From Streptomyces sp. NRRL S-1022 (GTDB taxonomy: Bacteria; Actinomycetota; Actinomycetes; Streptomycetales; Streptomycetaceae), in contig NZ_JOIU01000033.1 of the NCBI RefSeq assembly GCF_000720135.1, positions 13,038 through 77,037 of the forward strand: 64,000 nt of DNA, given 5' to 3'. Below are positions 7,190 through 15,452 of the stretch, in pieces (the stretch's first letter is position 1; each line of letters starts with the position of its first letter). The notes beneath the pieces were generated by a model. It saw nothing but the letters and a program-made list of their open reading frames with translations, ran no database searches and was not told where the DNA came from. Position numbers and translations under genes: made by a program.

Positions 7190-8446
7190 GTGAGACGACG
7201 TCTGCTCGCCCTCATCTGCGTCACCGGCTCCCTCGTCAGCGGCTGCGGGATGCTCCCCGGCGACCACGAGCGCAGGACCGTCACCGTGTGGCTGATGAAG
7301 GACAGCGCTTCCAGGGAGTTCCTGCAGCGGTTCACCGAGGACTTCGAACGCACCCACGGCGACCTGCGGTTGGACATCCGTATCCAGCAGTGGACCGGCA
7401 TCGTCGAGAAGGTCCGCACCGCACTGAAGGCGGAGTCCGGCGACGGCCCGGACGTCATCGAGGTCGGCAACACCCAGGTGCCGCTGTACGCCGACGGCGG
7501 CCGGCTCACCGACCTCACCCTGGAGTCGATGCGGGACTGGGGCAAGGAGAAGTGGCTGCCCGGCCTCGCCCAGCCCGGCAAGGACGGCAACAAGCAGTAC
7601 GGCATCCCCTGGTACGCGGCCAACCGCGTCGTCATCTACCGCAAGGACCTGTTCGAACAGGCCGGCGTCACCCGCCCGCCGAGGACCCGCGAGGAATGGC
7701 TCGCCGCCACCGAGAAGCTCGACTCCGGCGACACACAGGGCATCTACCTCGCCGGACAGGACTGGTACACGCTCTCCGGCTTCATCTGGGACGAGGGCGG
7801 CGACCTCGCCCGGGAACAGGACTACACCTGGCGGGGCACCCTGGACTCCCCGGCCGCGCTGCGCGGCATGGACTTCTACCGCCGGCTCCAGGCGCTCGGC
7901 AAGGGGCCCGTGGACGCCGACGAGGAACACCCGCCCCAGGCAGGGGTGTTCGCCGGCGGCAAGGCCGCCCAGATCATCGCCGTACCCGGGCTCGCCCAGT
8001 CCATCCTCAAGCAGAACCCGGCACTGAAGGGCAAGCTCGGCTTCTTCCCCGTGCCCGGCACGACCGCCGGCCGGCCCGGCACCGTCTTCACCGGCGGCTC
8101 CGACCTGGTCGTCCCGCGCAACACCGGCGACCAGTTCGCCGCGACCGCCGTCGTCGCGGCGCTCACCGGCGCCAAGTGGGACACCGAACTCGCCCGCACC
8201 ATGAACTACGTGCCCAACAAGACCACCCTGGCCGGCGCGGTCGCCGGGGAGGAGGGGGTCGCCGCCATGGCCGCGGGCGCGGCACACGGGCGGGCGACCC
8301 CCCACAGCCCTCAGTGGGCCGACGTGGAGGCCGACAACCCGATCAAGGAGTACATGACCCGGGTGCTGAACGGCGCGGACCCGGCGACCGAGGCCCGCCG
8401 AGCCTCCCGCAAGATCACCGAGCTGCTCACCCCGAACGTGGGCTGA
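7190..8446 (+). CDS. Extracellular sugar-binding lipoprotein of an ABC importer
   Basis: Predicted 418 aa. GTG 7190 opens a lipoprotein signal (RRRLLALICVTGSLVSGC, with lipobox LVSGC), so the mature protein is lipid-anchored outside the membrane. The body has the SBP type 1 pattern VTVWLMKDSASREF, DGPDVIEVGNTQVPLYA, YGIPWYAANRVVIYRKDLF and GGSDLVVPRN, typical of carbohydrate-binding components (CUT1). The longer open frame upstream lacks a signal peptide and is rejected. No permease or ATPase genes are adjacent, so it must share a transporter encoded elsewhere. The DasR-like operator suggests an aminosugar or chito-oligosaccharide link. Confidence 0.88.
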   Translation: MRRRLLALICVTGSLVSGCGMLPGDHERRTVTVWLMKDSASREFLQRFTEDFERTHGDLRLDIRIQQWTGIVEKVRTALKAESGDGPDVIEVGNTQVPLYADGGRLTDLTLESMRDWGKEKWLPGLAQPGKDGNKQYGIPWYAANRVVIYRKDLFEQAGVTRPPRTREEWLAATEKLDSGDTQGIYLAGQDWYTLSGFIWDEGGDLAREQDYTWRGTLDSPAALRGMDFYRRLQALGKGPVDADEEHPPQAGVFAGGKAAQIIAVPGLAQSILKQNPALKGKLGFFPVPGTTAGRPGTVFTGGSDLVVPRNTGDQFAATAVVAALTGAKWDTELARTMNYVPNKTTLAGAVAGEEGVAAMAAGAAHGRATPHSPQWADVEADNPIKEYMTRVLNGADPATEARRASRKITELLTPNVG

Positions 8447-8461
8447 CCGGCCGCAGCCGGC

Positions 8462-9421
8462 TCACCGCAGCACGCTCAGCGACAGCGCGAAGCGGCCCTG
8501 CGGGTCCGTCCACCAGTGGGTCAGCTCCAGGCCCGCGGCGGCCAGTTCCGCGGTCACACCCTCCCTCCGGAACTTGGCCGACACCTCGGTGCGCAGCTCC
8601 TCGCCCGCCGCGAAGTCCACGGCGAGGTCCAGCGCGGGCACCTTCACGGTCTGCGCGGTACGGGAGCGCAGCCGCATCTCGATCCACTCCCGCTCGGCGT
8701 TCCACAGGGCCACGTGGTCGAACGCGTCCGGGTCGAAGTCGGCGCCCAGTTCGCGGTCGACCACGGCCAGCACGTTCTTGTTGAACGCGGCCGTCACCCC
8801 GGCCGCGTCGTCGTACGCCCGGACCAGCACCCCCTCGTCCTTGACCAGGTCCGTGCCGAGCAGGAGCCCGTCGCCCGGGGCGAGCAGCGAGCGCACGGAG
8901 TCCAGGAAGCGGGCGCGTTCGGCGGGCAGCAGGTTGCCGATCGTGCCGCCGAGGAACGCCACCAGCAGGGGTCCGGGCGTCGCGGGCAGGGTCAGCGGGG
9001 CGGTGAAGTCGGCGATGAGGGCGTGGACGTCGAGGTCCGGGCGCTCGTCGATCAGGGTCTGCCCGGCCTGGGTGAGGGCGCTCTCGCTGACGTCGACCGG
9101 GACGTACGCCGACAGGGGGAGCGCGTCGATCAGATAGCGGGTCTTCTCCGAGGAGCCCGAACCCAGCTCGACCAGGGTGCGGGCACCGCTCGCGGCGGCG
9201 ATCTCACCGGACCGGTCGGCGAGGATCTCCCGCTCGGCGCGGGTGGGGTAGTACTCGGGCAGTTCGGTGATCTGCTCGAACAGCTCGCTGCCGCGGGCGT
9301 CGTAGAACCACTTCGGCGGCAGCCACTTCGGCGCGGCGGTGAGGCCGTGCAGGACGTCGGCGCGCAGCGCGGCGTCCGTCGCGTCCTCGGGGAGCGTGCG
9401 GGTGACGTGCAGGGGGCTCAA
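8462..9421 (-). CDS. egtD: L-histidine N-alpha-methyltransferase EgtD
   Basis: Predicted 319 aa, close to the mycobacterial enzyme. It trimethylates histidine to hercynine using SAM, the first committed step of ergothioneine synthesis. Visible features are TRTLPEDATDAALRADVL, PPKWFYDARGSELFEQIT, LPEYYPTRAEREIL, the SAM-binding VELGSGSSEKTRYLIDAL and FLGGTIGNL. Start is TTG 9421, overlapping the egtC stop in TTGA; no better start exists and the family begins here. It is last of four overlapping egt genes. The gene converges with the lipoprotein gene across a 15-base gap. Confidence 0.95.
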   Translation of the reverse strand: MSPLHVTRTLPEDATDAALRADVLHGLTAAPKWLPPKWFYDARGSELFEQITELPEYYPTRAEREILADRSGEIAAASGARTLVELGSGSSEKTRYLIDALPLSAYVPVDVSESALTQAGQTLIDERPDLDVHALIADFTAPLTLPATPGPLLVAFLGGTIGNLLPAERARFLDSVRSLLAPGDGLLLGTDLVKDEGVLVRAYDDAAGVTAAFNKNVLAVVDRELGADFDPDAFDHVALWNAEREWIEMRLRSRTAQTVKVPALDLAVDFAAGEELRTEVSAKFRREGVTAELAAAGLELTHWWTDPQGRFALSLSVLR

Positions 9422-10197
9422 CGGCAGGGCTCCTTCGGTGAGGCGGACGCCGGTTCGTCCAAGGGGGCGAGCAGCACACCGGCGCGGCTCGCGGTGAGCA
9501 CGGTGCGGTCGGGGACCTCCTGCCAGAGGGGGTCGTCGTCGTACGGCTCGGAGGCCACGACGGTGTTCCGGCCCGGCTCCGTGCGGTACCAGAGCGAGTC
9601 GCCCCAGGCGGTGGCGGCGATCGTGGCTCCGTCGGTCAGCAGCAGGTTCAGACGGGAGGCGGGGGCGGCCCGGGCCAGTTGGCGAACCGTTTCGCCCAAG
9701 GCGTCGTCCGGTTCGTCCCCGTTGCGCAGCCGGTGCAGGACCAGTGCCCAGACGAACGCCGAGTCGGTGCGGGCCTGGAGCGACAGCAGGTCGACCGGCG
9801 GCAGCGCGGACACCAGGGGCGCCGCCGAGTCCGGCCAGCCCGCGATCATCCCGTTGTGGCTGAACAGCCACCGCCCGGACGCGAACGGTGCCGCAGCGGC
9901 CTCGGCGTCCGCCCCCGCCAGGGTCGCGTCCCGGACGGCGGCGAGCACGGCGCCCGAGCGCACCACCCGGCCCAGGTCGGCGAAGGACAGGTCGGCCCAG
10001 ATCGGCCCGGCGCGCCGGTAGCGCGCCGGGACCGGATCGCCGGAGGTGTACCAGCCCACCCCGAAACCGTCGGCGTTGACCGTCCCGTGCCGCTGCCGGC
10101 GCGGCGCCCACGACTGCCGGAACAGGCTGTGCGGGGGCTCCACGAGGAGCCGGCCGAGCGGCTCCTCGGGGCCCAGATAGGCGAGGTGACGGCACAT
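9418..10197 (-). CDS. egtC: Gamma-glutamyl hercynylcysteine sulfoxide amidohydrolase EgtC
   Basis: Predicted 259 aa. It is a class II (Ntn) glutamine amidotransferase-fold enzyme whose nucleophile is Cys2 of MCRHLAYLG. Other markers are HGTVNADGFGVGWY, FSHNGMIAGW and RTDSAFVWALVL. In the pathway it removes the gamma-glutamyl group after the EgtB step. Its ATG overlaps the egtB stop in ATGA, and its own stop overlaps the egtD start, so the operon is translationally coupled. Confidence 0.94.
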   Translation of the reverse strand: MCRHLAYLGPEEPLGRLLVEPPHSLFRQSWAPRRQRHGTVNADGFGVGWYTSGDPVPARYRRAGPIWADLSFADLGRVVRSGAVLAAVRDATLAGADAEAAAAPFASGRWLFSHNGMIAGWPDSAAPLVSALPPVDLLSLQARTDSAFVWALVLHRLRNGDEPDDALGETVRQLARAAPASRLNLLLTDGATIAATAWGDSLWYRTEPGRNTVVASEPYDDDPLWQEVPDRTVLTASRAGVLLAPLDEPASASPKEPCR

Positions 10198-11540
10198 CAG
10201 ACGGTCTCCGAGCGGGCGGTGCGGAACCCGGAGAAGATCTGCCGGCGGATCGGGTAGTCCCAGTTGCGGAACGTGCCCCGGCACGCCACCGGGTCCACGG
10301 CGAACGAACCGCCGCGCAGCACCTTGTGCTCGGGCCCGAAGAACACCTCCGAGTACTCCTTGTACGGGAAGGCCGCGAAGCCCGGGTACGGCAGGAAGTC
10401 GCTCGCCGTCCACTCCCACACGTCGCCGATCAACTGCCGGACGCCGAGCGGGGACTCGCCGGCCGGGTAGCTGCCGGCCGGAGCGGGCCTGAGGTGCCGC
10501 TGGCCCAGGTTGGCGTGGTCGGGCGCCGGGTCGGCGTCGCCCCACGGGTAGCGCCGGGAGCGGCCGGTGGCCGGGTCGAAGCGGGCCGCCTTCTCCCACT
10601 CCGTCTCGGTGGGCAGGCGCCGTCCGGCCCACCGGGCGTAGGCGTCCGCCTCGTACCAGCACACGTGCAGCACCGGCTCGTCCGGCGGTACCGGTTCGGT
10701 GATCCCGAACCGGCGCCGCAGCCACTGGCCGCCGTCCCGCCGCCAGAACAGCGGGGCCGAGATGCCGTGCCGCCGGATGTGCGCCCAGCCCTCGGGCGAC
10801 CACCAGCGTTCGGTGCCGTAGCCGCCGTCCTCGATGAACGCCTGGTACGCGGCGTTCGTCACCGGGGTGGTGTCGATCCAGAAAGGCGCCACCTCCCGCG
10901 GGTGCGCCGGGCGTTCGTTGTCCAGGGCCCACGGCTCGCTGGAGGTGCCCATGGTGAACGGGCCGCCCGGTACGAGGACTTCGGCCGGTCCCGTGAACAG
11001 CGGGAGCGGATCCGGGTCCGGGGCGGTCAGGACCTGCGGCCCGGTGCGGAGCTGATGGGTGATCAGCATGGTTTCGTCGTGCTGCTGTTCGTGCTGGGCG
11101 ATCATGCCGAAGGCGAAGCCGGCCTCGGTCAGCCGGGTGCCGTGGAAGTCGGCCGCCTCCAGCAGGTCCAGCGCCCGGCCGCGCACCTCGGCCGCGTACC
11201 GGCGGGCCTCGGCGGGCGGCAGCAGCGGCAGCGAGGGGCGCTCGGCACGCGCGTGCTCGAAGGCGTCGTACAGGTTGTCTATCTCGGGCCGCATCGCCTC
11301 CCGGCCGCCGACCGTCCGGAGCAGCCACTGCTCCTCCTGGTTGCCGATGTGCGCCAGGTCCCACACCAGCGGGGACATCAGCGGCGAGTGCTGCGCGGTG
11401 AGATCCGGTTCGTCGACGCAGCTGGTCAGCAGCGTGGTGCGGTCTCGGGCGGTGAGGAGGGAGGCCAGCGCGCGCTCGCGCAGCGCTTCGCTGTCCGTCC
11501 CTTCGGCCCGGGTCTCGGTGTCGGTCTCGGGCGCGGTCAT
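10197..11540 (-). CDS. egtB: Hercynine oxygenase EgtB (iron(II)-dependent sulfoxide synthase)
   Basis: Predicted 447 aa. The N-terminal DinB-like half carries the iron ligands in LVWDLAHIGNQEEQWLL and the HX3HXE motif of AQHEQQHDETM; the C-terminal half is a formylglycine-generating-enzyme fold (VPGGPFTMG, RLPTETEWEKAARFDP, GDVWEWTASDF, VLRGGSFA). It joins hercynine to gamma-glutamylcysteine with oxygen. The preference for gamma-glutamylcysteine is inferred from the presence of egtA and egtC beside it. Start ATG overlaps the egtA stop by 4 bases. Confidence 0.95.
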   Translation of the reverse strand: MTAPETDTETRAEGTDSEALRERALASLLTARDRTTLLTSCVDEPDLTAQHSPLMSPLVWDLAHIGNQEEQWLLRTVGGREAMRPEIDNLYDAFEHARAERPSLPLLPPAEARRYAAEVRGRALDLLEAADFHGTRLTEAGFAFGMIAQHEQQHDETMLITHQLRTGPQVLTAPDPDPLPLFTGPAEVLVPGGPFTMGTSSEPWALDNERPAHPREVAPFWIDTTPVTNAAYQAFIEDGGYGTERWWSPEGWAHIRRHGISAPLFWRRDGGQWLRRRFGITEPVPPDEPVLHVCWYEADAYARWAGRRLPTETEWEKAARFDPATGRSRRYPWGDADPAPDHANLGQRHLRPAPAGSYPAGESPLGVRQLIGDVWEWTASDFLPYPGFAAFPYKEYSEVFFGPEHKVLRGGSFAVDPVACRGTFRNWDYPIRRQIFSGFRTARSETV

Positions 11541-12880
11541 GTACGGATGTCCTTCCTCCCGTAGGCGGTACGGGCGCCCCCGGCCGGGCCGGAACGGGGC
11601 GGGTCGGTCGCGGTCAGCCGGTCCAGCAGGTCGTCGGCCGGGCAGCGGCCCCGGGCCACGTGGCGGTCCCGGAACGCCGCCACGGCGTCGGTGACCCGGG
11701 CCGTGGCGCCCAGCCGGGGCAGCGCCTCCAGGGCCACCGCGAAACAGGTGTCGGCGGCCTCGCGCAGCTCCGGGTCGGCGAGCCCGAACCGGGCCGCGTC
11801 GACCCACAGCGGGTTGTGCGGCGCGGGCCGGTTCAGGGCGCGTTCGGCCAGCGGCTTCACGGTCCGGTAGGCGCGCTCGGCGGCCTCCGGGTCGTCGAAC
11901 AGCGCCGCCGTCACCGCGAGCGGCACCAGCCAGCCGTCCTCGCCGGGCTGCGCGTCGATCATCCGCAGCTCCAGATGACCACGGGGCCGGACCGGCGGGA
12001 ACAGGGTCGTCAGGTGGTAGTCCAGGTCCGCGCGGGTGGGCGGCCGGGGCGACCGGGAACGGGTCCACTCCCGGAAGGTGAGCCCGTCGGGCACCTCCCA
12101 CGGCCCGTTCTCCCGGCGGACGCACATCACCGGCGAGTCCAGCACGTGCCGGGCCCAGGCGGTGCGCGGCTCACCGTCCAGCGGGGGGGCGCCGGCCCGG
12201 CCGGCACCGATCTCCGTCCACGTCAGCTGGCGGGTGGACTGCCAGCCCGTGGGCCGGCCGCCCCGCAGCGGGGAGTTGGCGAACGCGGCCACCAGGACCG
12301 CGCCCAGCTGATGCGCCAGCCACCAGCGCCTGGCGTGCCCCAGCGGACCCGGTTCCTCGTGGCCGGCGTCCACGCAGACCTGGACGGAGGCCGTGGTGCA
12401 CATCATGTGACGGCCGGCCGGACCGGTGCGGTCCAGGCAGGTCTCCATGGCGTCGTAGCGCGGCTCGTGCAGGAATCTGCGGGGCGTGTGCCAGGGGTCG
12501 TGGCCGATGCCCGCGAGGCCGAGACCGTCCTTCGCCAGGACCGACCGTACGGTGTCCAGGTCGGCGGAGACGGTGTCGACGCACTCCATCAGGGAGGCGG
12601 CGGGCGGCGAGCTCAGCTCCAGCTGGCCGCCGGGTTCGACGGTGAGCGCCGAGCCCAGGGGGACGGCCCGCAGGGCGGTGTAGGCCGCTTCGAGCCGTTC
12701 GGGTGAGACCGGGAGCTGCGGCAGCTCCAGGGAGTGGACGAGCCACTCCAGTTCGACACCGAGGGTGCGGGGCGGGCCGGTCTTGAAGCAGATGCCCCGG
12801 ACCAGGGCCTCCACCTCGGCCTCGGTGACGGCGGTGCGGTGCTCCGTACAGTCACCGCCGTCGCTCTGTGTGTCCGACAT
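11537..12880 (-). CDS. egtA: Glutamate-cysteine ligase EgtA
   Basis: Predicted 447 aa. GCS2-type ligase with the N-terminal GVELEWLVH substrate-binding motif, LELSSPPAASL and IGHDPWHTPRRFLHEPRYDAM, followed by a helical C-terminal half. It makes gamma-glutamylcysteine, the thiol donor used by EgtB. AGGAGG lies 7 nt upstream of the ATG, so this first gene of the operon has an ordinary leader while the next three are coupled. No egtE (C-S lyase) is found in the window; in Streptomyces it is often elsewhere. Confidence 0.93.
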   Translation of the reverse strand: MSDTQSDGGDCTEHRTAVTEAEVEALVRGICFKTGPPRTLGVELEWLVHSLELPQLPVSPERLEAAYTALRAVPLGSALTVEPGGQLELSSPPAASLMECVDTVSADLDTVRSVLAKDGLGLAGIGHDPWHTPRRFLHEPRYDAMETCLDRTGPAGRHMMCTTASVQVCVDAGHEEPGPLGHARRWWLAHQLGAVLVAAFANSPLRGGRPTGWQSTRQLTWTEIGAGRAGAPPLDGEPRTAWARHVLDSPVMCVRRENGPWEVPDGLTFREWTRSRSPRPPTRADLDYHLTTLFPPVRPRGHLELRMIDAQPGEDGWLVPLAVTAALFDDPEAAERAYRTVKPLAERALNRPAPHNPLWVDAARFGLADPELREAADTCFAVALEALPRLGATARVTDAVAAFRDRHVARGRCPADDLLDRLTATDPPRSGPAGGARTAYGRKDIRT

Positions 12881-13091
12881 GTCGGGTCCTCCTGAAATTC
12901 CACCGTGCCACCGGCCCGGCGTCGTGTCCGGGCAGCGCTCGTCCTACCCAAAACCACTCCGGCGAATCGCACAAGGGTGCCAACCGGGACGTTCCGGATC
13001 CGTCACCTCCGTTTCTTTGCGTGTTTCCGGGCCGTTCCCGGGTCGGGAAACTCCGTTGCACCGCGGCACCAGCATCACCCAGGATGCCTGC

Positions 13092-13154
13092 ATGAGCACG
13101 ACGGGGGAGACCGCGCAGGCCGTGGTCGGGGCGCCCACGGGGGTGGCGCCGTGA
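13092..13154 (+). CDS. Possible 20-residue upstream peptide coupled to the PARG-like gene
   Basis: ATG 13092 opens 20 codons (starting MSTTGETAQAVVG) that end in a TGA overlapping the GTG start of the following gene as GTGA. A weak AGGA lies about 8 nt upstream. It could be a leader peptide that loads ribosomes onto the next gene, or the true PARG-like start could differ. The peptide has no recognisable function. Confidence 0.35.
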   Translation: MSTTGETAQAVVGAPTGVAP

Positions 13155-13999
13155 GCGCGCGCCTGCGCGGGGTCGCCGCGGAGACGGAACGTATCGTCGC
13201 CGCGGGCTGGTACCGGACACCGGACGGGCGGCAGGTGTCCGTCGCGGACGCGGTCGAGGCCGCGCGGGCGGGCACCCGGCTGTTCGGTCCCGCGCCGGTG
13301 CCGGTGCCGCCCGGAGCACCCGCGAACACGACGGTCTTCGAGGTCACCGGCGAGAGCAGCCTGGAGGCGGCCCGCCGGCTGGCCGGCGCCCCCGTCGCCG
13401 TCCTGAACTTCGCCTCGGCCCGGAACCCGGGCGGCGGCTACCTCAACGGCGCGCAGGCCCAGGAGGAGGCCCTGTGCCGCGCCTCCGCGCTGCACACCTG
13501 CCTGCTGTCGGCCCGTGCCTTCTACGACCACCACCGCGCCGACCGTGACCCGTTCTACTCCGACCGGGTGATTCACTCCCCGGCCGTCCCCGTCTTCCGC
13601 GACGACCGCGGCCGGCTGCTCGCCGAGCCGTACCGCGCGGGCTTCCTGACGGCCGCCGCCCCCAACGCGGGCGTGATCCGCAGGACGGCCCCGCAGCGGG
13701 CCGCCGGGCTGCCCGGCGCCCTGGCCGTGCGCGCCGAACGCGTCCTGGAGACGGCCGCGGCCCACGGCTACCGCCGCCTGGTCCTCGGCGCCTGGGGCTG
13801 CGGCGTCTTCCGGAACGACCCGGCCCTCGTCGCCCGCGCCTTCCGCACCCTGCTGGGTCCCGGCGGCCGGTTCGCCCACCGCTTCGCACACGTGGTGTTC
13901 GGCGTGCTGGACCGGACAACGGGGGCGGTGGCGCGGACGGCGTTCGAACGGGCGTTCACGCAGACGGGGGCGGAGGCCGGGTCCGTCAGGTGTAGGTGA
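13151..13999 (+). CDS. TIGR02452-family protein, bacterial PARG-like macrodomain
   Basis: Predicted 282 aa. The signature NPGGGYLNGAQAQEEALCR is the GGG-x6-QEE motif of microbial poly(ADP-ribose) glycohydrolases, whose two glutamates cut ADP-ribose linkages. Flanking blocks VAVLNFASARNPG, FYSDRVIHSPAVPVFRDD, AAAPNAG and LVLGAWGCGVFRNDP complete the macrodomain pattern of this family. GTG 13151 gives the expected N-terminus (RLRGVAAETERIVAAGWY). It is divergent from the egt operon. Role in Streptomyces is uncertain; reversal of ADP-ribosylation in DNA damage response or NAD metabolism is likely. Confidence 0.85.
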   Translation: MSARLRGVAAETERIVAAGWYRTPDGRQVSVADAVEAARAGTRLFGPAPVPVPPGAPANTTVFEVTGESSLEAARRLAGAPVAVLNFASARNPGGGYLNGAQAQEEALCRASALHTCLLSARAFYDHHRADRDPFYSDRVIHSPAVPVFRDDRGRLLAEPYRAGFLTAAAPNAGVIRRTAPQRAAGLPGALAVRAERVLETAAAHGYRRLVLGAWGCGVFRNDPALVARAFRTLLGPGGRFAHRFAHVVFGVLDRTTGAVARTAFERAFTQTGAEAGSVRCR

Positions 14000-14017
14000 A
14001 GGTGCGGGGGTGCGGTC

Positions 14018-14042
14018 GGCCGCCGTGCCCGGGCGGGCGGCC
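14018..14042. terminator. Probable bidirectional hairpin terminator
   Basis: GGCCGCC (14018-14024) pairs with GGCGGCC (14036-14042) around a GC-rich loop, in the gap between two genes that end towards each other. No T-run follows, which is usual in this GC-rich genome. Confidence 0.4.
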
Positions 14043-14064
14043 GGGTTCGAGTGGTGCGGGCCGG

Positions 14065-14511
14065 TCAGGTCCAGCCGTAGCGCTCGTGCAGGCGCCGGCG
14101 GACGAGGTCGAAACGCATCCGGTCCAGGGCGCACGCCTCCCGGCGCATGCCCTCCTCGTGGAGGCGCAGCACGCGGTCCACGGCCACCCAGGAGTCCCGG
14201 CCCGACCGGTCCCAGGGGCCGCTGCCGATCGCCACCCAGTCCCGGTCGTCGTCGTGCCGCCTGCTGGACAGCCGGACGGCGAGCAGGGTGCGGCCCGGCT
14301 CCCGGGCCACGACCAGCACCGGGCGGTCCTTGCCCCGCCCGTCGTTCTCCTCGAACGGCACCCAGGTCCACACGATCTCCCCGGGATCCGGGTCGCCGTC
14401 GTGGGCGGGGGAGTACTCGGTGCGCACCCGGCCGACCGCGCGCGGATCGGCCTCGGTGGTGGCGTGCGGGCCGTGACGGCCGGGGACGTTCTCTTCGGTG
14501 GTCGTACTCAC
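14065..14511 (-). CDS. PemK/MazF-family toxin-like protein
   Basis: Predicted 148 aa. The central stretch DPGEIVWTWVPFEENDGRGK followed by DRPVLVVAREPGRTLLAVRL is the SH3-like barrel start of MazF/PemK endoribonucleases (G-[ED]-[IV]-x-[WY]-x-x-[VF]-P-[FY]-x-[ED]). An N-terminal tail of about 40 residues and a C-terminal helix region (LHEEGMRREACALDRMRFDL) extend beyond minimal MazF. There is no MazE-like antitoxin gene on either side. GTG 14511 follows TAGGGT (14518-14523) at 6 nt, so the mRNA is likely leaderless. It may not be a classical toxin. Confidence 0.75.
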   Translation of the reverse strand: MSTTTEENVPGRHGPHATTEADPRAVGRVRTEYSPAHDGDPDPGEIVWTWVPFEENDGRGKDRPVLVVAREPGRTLLAVRLSSRRHDDDRDWVAIGSGPWDRSGRDSWVAVDRVLRLHEEGMRREACALDRMRFDLVRRRLHERYGWT

Positions 14512-14539
14512 GCAGGCACCCTAAGGGTGTCCGGGGGGC

Positions 14540-14968
14540 TCAGTCGATGCAGAACTCGTTGCCCTCGACGTCCTGCATCGCGATGCACGAGTCGTGGCCG
14601 TCGTACAGGAGTTGCACCCGGACCGCCCCGAGCGCGACCAGTCGTGCGCACTCGGCTTCGAGCGTGGCGAGGCGCTCCTCGCCCACCAGCCCGGTACCCA
14701 CCCGCACGTCGAGGTGCACCCGGTTCTTGACGACCTTGCCCTCGGGAACGCGCTGGAAGAACAGCCGCGGACCCACACCCGAGGGATCACTGCACGCGAA
14801 CCAGGAACCCCGGTCCTCGGGGGGCCGGGAGCGGTCGAAGTCGTCCCAGGTGGTGAACCCCGCCGGAGGCGGCGCTACGACGTACCCGAGCACCTCGCAC
14901 CAGAACCGGGCGACCCGCTCGGGTTCCGCGCAGTCGAAGGTGACCTGGAACTGCTTGATCGTCGGCAT
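14540..14968 (-). CDS. VOC-superfamily (glyoxalase/bleomycin-resistance-like) protein
   Basis: Predicted 142 aa. Pattern QVTFDCAEPERVARFWCEVL, LGYVV, RLFFQRVPEGKVVKNRVHLD and MQDVEGNEFC(ID) is that of single-domain glyoxalase-like proteins (two beta-alpha-beta-beta-beta units with metal ligands His/Glu). Such proteins bind or transform small molecules; the substrate is unknown. ATG 14968 is preceded at 6 nt by TAGGGT, which overlaps the stop codon of the cupin gene upstream. Confidence 0.85.
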   Translation of the reverse strand: MPTIKQFQVTFDCAEPERVARFWCEVLGYVVAPPPAGFTTWDDFDRSRPPEDRGSWFACSDPSGVGPRLFFQRVPEGKVVKNRVHLDVRVGTGLVGEERLATLEAECARLVALGAVRVQLLYDGHDSCIAMQDVEGNEFCID

Positions 14969-14974
14969 CGGCGC

Positions 14975-14980
14975 ACCCTA
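14975..14980 (-). promoter_or_regulatory. -10 box TAGGGT of the VOC gene, sharing the cupin stop codon
   Basis: The TAG stop of the cupin gene (14980-14978) is the first half of TAGGGT, which sits 6 nt before ATG 14968. The VOC gene can therefore be transcribed alone as a leaderless mRNA although it is downstream of other same-strand genes. Confidence 0.5.
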
Positions 14981-15436
14981 ACAGGCGCGCGCGCCGATGC
15001 GCATGCCCGGGCGCCGGCCGTGGACGGTCAGGTACGTCAGCCCGGCCTCGCCTGCGGTGATGCTGCGCGGAGCGCCGTGCGGCAGCCAGAGCAGGGCGCC
15101 CTCGGCGAGCGGCTCCACCGCCTCCGCGGTGCCGTCGCCGAGCGTGCCGTGCCCGGCGACGACCAGCACCAGCACGTCCAACTGGGTCTCGGTGTGGGCC
15201 GTGATGCGTCCGCCCGGCGTCAACCGGACCACGTTCGCGTCGAGTTGTCGCCCGCTCTCCGCCAGCTTCCACAGCACGCCGGCCGGTACCGGGGGTGCCT
15301 CGGCGAGCGCGCGGGTGTCACACAGGACGCGCGGGCCCGCCACCGGCCGGCCGGTGCGGTGTCGATCGCGGACGGCGACGTCATCCGGTGTTCTCCTCGG
15401 CTGTTCCGTTTCCCTGCCCACCGTGACCGGCCGCAC
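14978..15436 (-). CDS. Cupin-domain protein
   Basis: Predicted 152 aa. After about 50 residues, GGRITAHTETQLDVLVLVVA and GHGTLGDGTAEAVEPLAEGA and WLPHGAPRSI(TAG) give the two cupin motifs (G-x5-H-x-H-like and G-D-x4-P-x-G-like), though the first has HTETQLD rather than the full HxH-E, so metal binding may be altered. Start GTG 15436 lies 17 bases after the flotillin stop, suggesting the same transcript. No substrate can be suggested. Confidence 0.75.
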   Translation of the reverse strand: MRPVTVGRETEQPRRTPDDVAVRDRHRTGRPVAGPRVLCDTRALAEAPPVPAGVLWKLAESGRQLDANVVRLTPGGRITAHTETQLDVLVLVVAGHGTLGDGTAEAVEPLAEGALLWLPHGAPRSITAGEAGLTYLTVHGRRPGMRIGARAC

Positions 15437-15452
15437 GGCCGGGCGGGTGACC

